From positions 27,411,501-27,475,500 of the forward strand of contig NC_091971.1 in the NCBI RefSeq assembly GCF_036711975.1: DNA of 64,000 bases. The letters are read 5' to 3'. Of the stretch, positions 57,983 to 64,000 are shown one piece after another. Position 1 is the first letter of the stretch. Every line of letters begins with the position of its first letter. A model generated the notes under the pieces. The model was not told the origin of the DNA and ran no database searches. It worked only from the letters and a program-made list of their open reading frames with translations. Source of the DNA: Onthophagus taurus (lineage: Eukaryota; Arthropoda; Insecta; Coleoptera; Scarabaeidae). The position numbers and the translations under genes are program-made.

Positions 57983-58927
57983 ATGAACGTAAGAATGCTG
58001 GTATCGAAAGCGAAACAAACTATAGTTGAAGAACTTCATCGTCCCGCTAGACGTTTATTTCCTAGACGAAGAACTATACTGAAGGGGATCGATGATTTAT
58101 GGCAAGCTGATCTTATTGAAATGATTGAATTTGGTAAAATCAATGTTGGACATAAATACATCTTAGTGGTTATCGATTGTTTTTCAAAGTATCTCTGGAT
58201 GCGTCCGTTAAAAAATAAATCTTCAACGGATGTAATATACGCGTTACGTTCAATTCTCTCTGAAGGTCGTGTACCTAAAAATCTACAAACTGATCAGGGA
58301 AAGGAATTTTACAATACACACTTCAAAAAGTTGATGATGGAATTTAAAATTAATCATTATTCAACGTATAGCGTAATGAAGGCTGCAATAGCTGAACGCG
58401 TAATTAGAACCATAAAACAAAAGTTGTATAAAATGTTTAGTCTTTACGGAAATCATAAATGGTTACACTTATTGGATGCTATTACAACTCAATATAACAA
58501 TTCAAAGCATTCAACCACGAAAATGAAACCATCTCAAATAAATTCGAAATCTGTAGAAAATAAACTTCTCAATACTGTGTACAATCATATTAAAATTGCC
58601 GGTAAGGGAAACTTTAATGTTGGAGATGTAGTTCGTATTAGCAAGCATAAACATGTCTTCGATAAGGGATATTTACCCAACTGGACCACTGAGTTATTTA
58701 AAATAGTTAAAACACAAATTACGAATCCAATTTCTTATTTATTAGAAGATATGAATGGACAACCTATTAAAGGAGCTTTTTATGAATTCGAACTTCAAAG
58801 ATCCAAACAACCTGATGTGTATCTTGTTGAAAAAGTGTTAAAGAGAAGAAAGAATCAAGTGCTCGTTAAGTGGTTAGGATTCGATTCATCCAATAACAGT
58901 TGGATACCTAAAGACAACATCGTTTAG
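57983..58927 (+). CDS. Polinton integrase with C-terminal chromodomain
   Basis: 314 aa. RNase H-fold core: D43 (LWQADLIEM), D104 (LQTDQGKEF) and E138 (AAIAERVIRTIKQ), spaced slightly tighter than the usual D-D35-E. The N-terminal zinc finger normally seen upstream is reduced or missing: the protein starts about 40 residues before the first Asp. The C-terminal part has the GDVVRISKHKHVFDKGYLPNWTTELFKI domain and a chromodomain (YLVEKVLKRRKNQVLVKWLGFDSSNNSWIP, about 270-310), which may steer insertion to particular chromatin. It starts 9 nt after the preceding stop. Full catalytic triad, no breaks. Confidence 0.9.
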   Translation: MNVRMLVSKAKQTIVEELHRPARRLFPRRRTILKGIDDLWQADLIEMIEFGKINVGHKYILVVIDCFSKYLWMRPLKNKSSTDVIYALRSILSEGRVPKNLQTDQGKEFYNTHFKKLMMEFKINHYSTYSVMKAAIAERVIRTIKQKLYKMFSLYGNHKWLHLLDAITTQYNNSKHSTTKMKPSQINSKSVENKLLNTVYNHIKIAGKGNFNVGDVVRISKHKHVFDKGYLPNWTTELFKIVKTQITNPISYLLEDMNGQPIKGAFYEFELQRSKQPDVYLVEKVLKRRKNQVLVKWLGFDSSNNSWIPKDNIV

Positions 58928-59221
58928 ATTTAAGTGTTTTTTAAATATATGTATTTAGTTTTATCGATGAATGTAAATAAATACTATTATTTTTTTAATC
59001 TAAACTTTTAATTTATCATCTCCGTAATATTAATTAACCTATTAAATATCTATTTTTTGTATACATTTCATTTGTATTAATTAATTATAATTTATTAATT
59101 GATTAAAGAGGATTGGTTATTCTTTGATGATTATAAAATCCAAATACATGAAATTCCTCTTGATTTTGTATTTATTTATTGTTAAGTCATTTAACGTTTC
59201 GAACTATTTACATAGTTCATC
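58928..59221. other. AT-rich intergenic region after integrase
   Basis: No gene. The segment at about 58995-59060 (TTTAATCTAAACTTTTAATTT ... TAATATTAATTAAC) recurs, diverged, at about 59727-59793, so the 3' flanks of the integrase and of the next small gene are related by duplication. Confidence 0.5.
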
Positions 59222-59650
59222 ATCAGAAATCACTATAAAAAAGAAATTTAAAAAGCAACGTCAACGAAATTATCTCCTTTACGGAAATCGTTAAAACAAA
59301 TCGAACGTACAACGTATAGATTATTACAAAAACAGAAACAAAAAGAAAAACAAAAAGGAAAACAAAAAAGTACCTTTGTCGAGTATCCTTATTGATTTAT
59401 ATGGAGAGTTTATCGAAAGGATGAAATTCTGTATGTTGGTAGTGATGAAGACTTTGAAGATCATCGAAAATTTAAAGATTTCCTAAAAGATAATGGATAC
59501 TTTCCCGATAAAGAATCCGCTAAATTAATTATTGATGACCGTATTAATTTTAATGAGTTTGAATACATTAACGATTGTTATTACAATTATCACTACTGGC
59601 AGGTTTTTCGTAATGCAAATACTATATTTGCTACTTTTACCGATTATTAA
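59222..59650 (+). pseudogene. Unidentified small Polinton gene, broken
   Basis: 59396-59650 is open for 84 codons without an ATG: WRVYRKDEILYVGSDEDFEDH, FLKDNGYFPDKESAK, INDCYYNYHYWQVFRN, FTDY. The same frame upstream, after a TGA at 59393, is a Lys/Gln-rich helix (LRKSLKQIERTTYRLLQKQ). Upstream of that a basic segment (KKKFKKQRQRNYLLYGNR) is in another frame. It looks like a decayed gene of about 140 codons. I do not recognise it. Confidence 0.4.
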
Positions 59651-60042
59651 ATTTTATATTTGTTTAATTGTGATAAACTGCTAAAATGTTGTCCGAAAAT
59701 AATTATTAAGTTAATAAAACCTATTATTTTAAATTTAAACTTTTCATTTATTTCATCCTTAATATTAATTAACGTTTCAAATTTCTATTCATCTATATGT
59801 TTTTCCTTTGCACCAATAATTTGATTACTCAGCGTTATTGCAGCTGCACACCTTTTGACTTTACTTGACCTAGATAGAGCAAATCTAATTTATGTAATTT
59901 GAGTATTAGAGTATGCCCATCGCGTACTGGAACGCAAATAGCATTCGTCCGCGGTTGCGATAACATCGTAGTAGTTTCACCTATTTTATCTTAAATTACT
60001 ATACCAAGTGTTTTGATATTTCCGAAATTTAAAAACTCTAAA
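59651..60042. other. Leader region of the DNA polymerase gene
   Basis: No gene. AT-rich at first, then moderate composition with GCAGCTGC and TCCGCGG motifs near 59840 and 59948. Presumed promoter/5' UTR of the polymerase; no specific element is identifiable. Confidence 0.35.
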
Positions 60043-62154
60043 ATGTTTATTTGCGAGCGTTGTCAAGCATCTTTTACGTTAAAACGTAGTCTTGACAGAC
60101 ATGTACAAAGTAAACATGGTCAAACCAAATTTGATTGTTCGGTGTGTGGAAAATGTTTATCGAGGCGAGATAAATTGGTTAAACATCAAAGATTATTTCA
60201 TGGATTACCAATTATATCCAAACGTCAAGCACCGCAACCACCATCAACTCAAGCACCACCGCCACCATCAACTATTGAAAATCAATCGAGTTTAGAGATG
60301 GAAGGTCCTTCATTATCATCATCATCATCATCAACACCATCCACTAAACGCCGTCGAGGATCAACACTACCACCACATTCAATTACCAAGAACAAAGGTA
60401 AGGCATGCGAGGTTTGCGGTGAGTTTTTACCGTCACTTACGTCACTTGAAACTCACCTTCAAACACAGCATGCTGAATTAATCGATAGGAATGTCACAAA
60501 AATGATGTCATGCTATAAAAATAGGGTAGTTTGCTATAAAATTAGTGGAGCTCAATCTGACGATGATATACCATCATATCTATTGAAATGTTGTGAAACA
60601 GTTAATAGACTGATTGAACAACATCTCAATGAGAATGGTTCGATAAAAGCTCAGATTGAGTTATTAGCTAATTTTATTAAGTCCGGGTTTGATGGTGATG
60701 GTAATGAGGAAGTCATAACGTCAGAGAAAAATTTTAATACCAAATTTAAAATTATCACTTCATCTACCATGTTGAATGAGGTTTATGATGAGATGACTCG
60801 TGATATTTTAACTCAAAGCGAGGAGTTTCAGGAGTGTGGGTCTGGGTGGGCTTTTCAATCAATATCTTACCTCCTGTTAAACCTCAACAAATTTGAGCCT
60901 ATTCCTGGGTCATCGTATATTCATTTACCTCATGAAATCGTTAATAAAAAGGCATGCATCAATATTAAGAACTATGAAGATGGTGCATGTCTAGCGTGGT
61001 GTTTGACGGCGGCTCTTCATCCAGCGAATCGTAGTCAAGACCGGACTTCAAGCTACCCTCATTATAGCCAAGTTCTTAATTTACAAGGGATTACATTCCC
61101 TATTAGTGTAAGAGATATTGTTAAAGTGGAAAAATTAAATAATTTAAGTATTAATGTTTATGAATTAGTTAAGGAATCAAAAGGTTATTCGGTGGAAGGA
61201 CCAATTTATTTTACCAAACAAAGACGTGATATTCATATAAATTTACTTTATTTATATGAATCCGGGAAAGCTCATTTCGTTTTAATTAAAAATCTTTCGA
61301 GGCTAATATCAAGTCAGGTTACACACCACGGACATTCTATACACCTTTGCGATGGATGTTTAACACGGTTTTCATCGGCTGAACATTTAACTGCACATCA
61401 GATTAATGATTGTAATCATACAAAGACAGTTGTACCCTCCACAAATTTAAAATCAAAACCAAATTATTTCGGCTTATATACCCCTCAGAACATTTTAGAG
61501 TTTAATAACTACAAATTCACTCAGATGGCCCCCTTTGTCATATACGCCGACTTTGAATCGATTTTAAAACCGATCGATCATTGTGAGCCACATTCTTCCA
61601 AGTCTTTCACGGAAAAAATTGAGATGCATCAACCGTATAGTTTCGCGTACTATATCGTTTCCACCATTGATTCCAATTTCAATAAATTTGAAACGTATAC
61701 GGGTCCTGATGCACCTCAAGTTTTTATCTCTAAATTAATTGCTGATGTCAAATTTATTTATAATAAATACTTTAAAACCGTAAAACCAATGCTACCTTTA
61801 ACGGTCGATGAGCAACGGAATTTCGATTCAGCTGAAAATTGTTTTATTTGCCAAAATCCTTTCACTTCAGATCAGGTTAAGGTTCGCGATCATTGTCACA
61901 TAAGCGGTAGGTACCGTGGGCCCGCTCATACAAATTGTAATTTAAATTTTCAACTTCAAAATTTTATTCCAATATTTTTTCATAATTTTAGCGGTTACGA
62001 TTGTCATTTATTTATTAAAGAAATGGCTGATGCGGATGAAGATGGGCTTGATGTATTACCTAATAATAAAGAAAAATACATCAGTTTCAGTAAACGGATA
62101 TTAGTCGATAAAGCGCCAATGAAGGGAGATCGCGTTGAAAATGTTTTTTTTTAA
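60043..62154 (+). pseudogene. Polinton DNA polymerase B, N-terminal and exonuclease half
   Basis: Starts at ATG 60043 (MFICERCQASF), the first Met of the frame. Three C2H2 fingers: residues about 4-26, 32-54 and 121-143. Between fingers two and three lies a Pro/Gln/Ser-rich linker and basic TKRRRGS. A conserved Polinton region (ACLAWCLTAALHPA, FVLIKNLSRLIS) follows, with an extra finger (CDGCLTRFSSAEHLTAH). Exonuclease motif I VIYADFES (about 500); zinc-ribbon/endonuclease VII-like CFICQ ... DHCHISGRYRGPAHTNCN (about 605-640); exonuclease motif II FHNFSGYDCHLF (about 650). TAA at 62152 ends it, but the polymerase domain continues in the same frame, so this is the first half of one gene. Confidence 0.85.
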
Positions 62155-64000
62155 CTAAGATTTGTAGATTCATTTAGGTTTATGGCCTCATCATTAGATT
62201 CTTTAGCTGGTAACCTTGACGAATTTGATTTAATAAATATACGTAAATTCTTTCCACACAATGATCAGTTTAGATTATTGAGCAAGAAAGGAATATTCCC
62301 CTACGGTTATATGGATTCACTCGATAAATTAAACGTAACTTCATTGCCACCTAAAAACGCTTTTTTCAACAAACTATCATTTGAAGATATAACCGATGAG
62401 CAGTATTCCCATGCTCAAACTGTGTGGGAAAAATTTAATTGTCAAAATTTAAAAGATTATTCGGATTTGTATCTAAAAACTGATGTCCTTTTACTTGCTG
62501 ATGTATTTGAAAAATTCAGACAAGTTTGCTTCAAAACGTATGATTTAGATCCCGCTCATTATTATACTGCCCCAGGACTTTCTTGGGATGCAATGTTGAA
62601 ATTTACCAAAATTAAATTAGAATTATTGACGGATATAGATCAAGTCCATTTTATTAAGAAAGGCATTCGTGGAGGCATTTCCCAATGCTCCCTACGGTCC
62701 GCTAAAGCCAATAATAAGTATATGGATGATTATAACCACAATTTACCGTCAAACTTTTTAATGTATTGGGACGCTAATAATTTGTATGGGTGGGCGATGT
62801 CTCAATTTATGCCCGTTTCCAATTTTAAATGGCTGAGTGAAAATGACATACAAAAATTAGATTTTAATAATATACCCGATAATTCCGATTTTGGGTATAT
62901 CTTAGACGTAGATATTGAATACCCTACAGCTTTACATGATTTACACAACGATCTCCCGTTTTTAGCTGAGAATTTAATTGCCCCCAATAATCGATGTGAA
63001 AGTGAAAGGAGATTAATTCCAAATTTATTTGATAAGAAAAATTATGTGATCCATTATAGAAATTTGAAACAAGCTGTTGCTCACGGTCTGAAAGTTCACG
63101 AAATTAATAGAGTTTTATCGTTCAGACAGTCTGCGTGGTTGAAATCTTACATCGATAAAAATACGGAATTACGTCAATCCGCAAAGAATGCGTTTGAAAA
63201 AGATTTTTTTAAATTGATGAATAATTCCGTATTCGGCAAGACAATGGAGAACGTCGATAAGCGAGTCGATGTGAGATTAGTGACCAGTTGGGATGATATG
63301 CATACTGGTAAAGCCGCAGGTAGACCTCGTTTAGGAGCTCGGAGTTTAATAGCAAAATTAAATTTTAAAAGTATTAAAGTATTCACAGAAACGTTTTCGG
63401 CAATTCAAATGGATCGTCTTCATGTCGTTTACGATAAACCTCTATACGTTGGTTTTACTGTTTTAGAACTTTCAAAATTATTAATGTATGATTTTTATTA
63501 TGATTTCTTAAAACCTAAATATGGCGAGGACGTTCGGTTGTGCTATATGGACACCGATAGTTTCACTGTATTAATTAATTCTGATGATATATATAGAGAT
63601 GTGAAATTAAATTTAAATAAATTTGACACATCTAACTACAGTCCCGATAATCGGTTTGACATACCCTTGCAAAATAAAGCGGTTTTAGGTAAAATGAAAG
63701 ATGAGAATTGTGGAAACATAATGGTCGAATTTGTTGGTTTGAGGTCAAAGGTATATGCTAATAGGGTCGCTGATGGGCGGATTACCAAAAAATCCAAAGG
63801 TGTTAAGAAGGCTGTTGTTAAACATCACATCTCTTTTCAAAATTATTTAGATTGTCTAAATTCCAAATCGGTTTTATTTAAAAAACAAACATTATTTAGA
63901 AGTTTTAATCACAGTATATTTACTGTATTACAAAATAAATTGGTTCTTTCACCAAATGACTCCAAGCGATATATTTGTAATAATGGAATTAATACATTAG
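62155..64000 (+). pseudogene. Polinton DNA polymerase B, polymerase half, 3' partial
   Basis: Same frame as the preceding entry and open from just after TAA 62152 to the window end. LRFVDSFRFMASSLDSL, YLKTDVLLLADVFEKF (exonuclease III-like), AHYYTAPGLSWDAML; then motif A YWDANNLYGWAM (about 62764), motif B KLMNNSVFGKTMEN (about 63213) and motif C CYMDTDS (about 63542), followed by VMVEF-like thumb sequence. All catalytic Asp residues are present. The first Met of this half is 62182, but it would lack part of the exonuclease. The protein continues beyond the window. Confidence 0.88.

Larger units (their letters stand above)
49623..64000. mobile_element. Polinton/Maverick (adintovirus-like), right end outside the window
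   Basis: Contains the Polinton hallmarks: chromodomain DDE integrase, protein-primed family-B DNA polymerase, FtsK/HerA-type packaging ATPase, adenain-like protease, major and minor capsid proteins, and a PLA2-like protein as in some adintoviruses. Genes diverge from 55612-55658. The left border is placed where env coding stops and a GC-rich block with subterminal tandem repeats begins; the terminal inverted repeat cannot be confirmed because the other end is not in the window. Confidence 0.9.

Noticed and set aside
1-64000. Structural RNA genes (tRNA, rRNA, snRNA)
   Set aside because: The tRNA-like text is limited to the primer-binding sites, which match only the 3' end of tRNA-Tyr; no full cloverleaf seen.

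Overview
The window is arthropod, almost certainly insect, nuclear DNA in which I can find no host gene. Nearly everything recognisable is mobile DNA: BEL/Pao and Gypsy LTR retrotransposons, Jockey-, R1- and I-like LINEs, a PIF/Harbinger element, a P-like element, a piggyBac remnant, a satellite array and one large Polinton/Maverick. Supporting an insect source are BEL elements primed by tRNA-Tyr, an errantivirus-type (Baculo_F-like) env remnant, MADF/Myb-carrying Harbinger elements, and a Polinton with a chromodomain integrase. I cannot name the order or species.

Layout from left to right. 1-4367: Jockey-like LINE (ORF1 cut by the window edge, ORF2 frameshifted). 4368-9290: BEL element 'A', lacking its 5' end, with one in-frame stop and a 3' LTR. 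9290-10475: fragment of a second BEL ('B'). 10470-14950: R1-like LINE on the minus strand, joined to a second R1-like fragment (14951-15985, minus). 15986-18147: degenerate I-like LINE. 18151-26165: Harbinger element split by a P-like element, which is itself split by BEL 'C' (18906-25149). BEL 'C' has identical 375-bp LTRs, a 5-bp target duplication and one uninterrupted 1697-codon gag-pol. 26192-31859: decayed BEL 'D' (minus). 31860-32718: piggyBac 3' half. 32719-34237: BEL 'E' remnant. 34260-35597: Gypsy '2' C-terminus with a LINE 3' end inside it. 35598-44310: CsRn1-like Gypsy '1' split by BEL 'F' (37040-43241, minus, TSD AGAGG) and by a 67-bp Jockey tail. 44315-45670: Gypsy '3' remnant (minus). 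45700-47560: 172-bp satellite interrupted by a 448-bp Harbinger-type MITE. 48110-49622: env remnant with LTR-like flank.

49623-64000 (running off the right edge) is a Polinton with virus-like gene organisation. The left arm reads leftward: PLA2-like membrane-active protein, adenain-type protease, minor capsid (penton-like) protein, a small basic ORF, major capsid protein, and two accessory ORFs. The right arm reads rightward from a 47-bp divergent intergenic region: packaging ATPase, a conserved Polinton protein, a fibre-like protein, chromodomain integrase, and protein-primed family-B DNA polymerase. Together these would cover virion formation, genome packaging, replication and integration. 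The polymerase has an in-frame stop between its exonuclease and polymerase halves. The protease has no upstream AUG and sits in the -1 frame of the PLA2-like gene, just past a canonical A-AAA-AAC heptamer.

Several nested insertions are supported by target-site duplications whose removal restores the host element's reading frame or repeat period. This gives a relative history: Harbinger, then P-like, then BEL C; Gypsy 1, then BEL F; satellite, then MITE.
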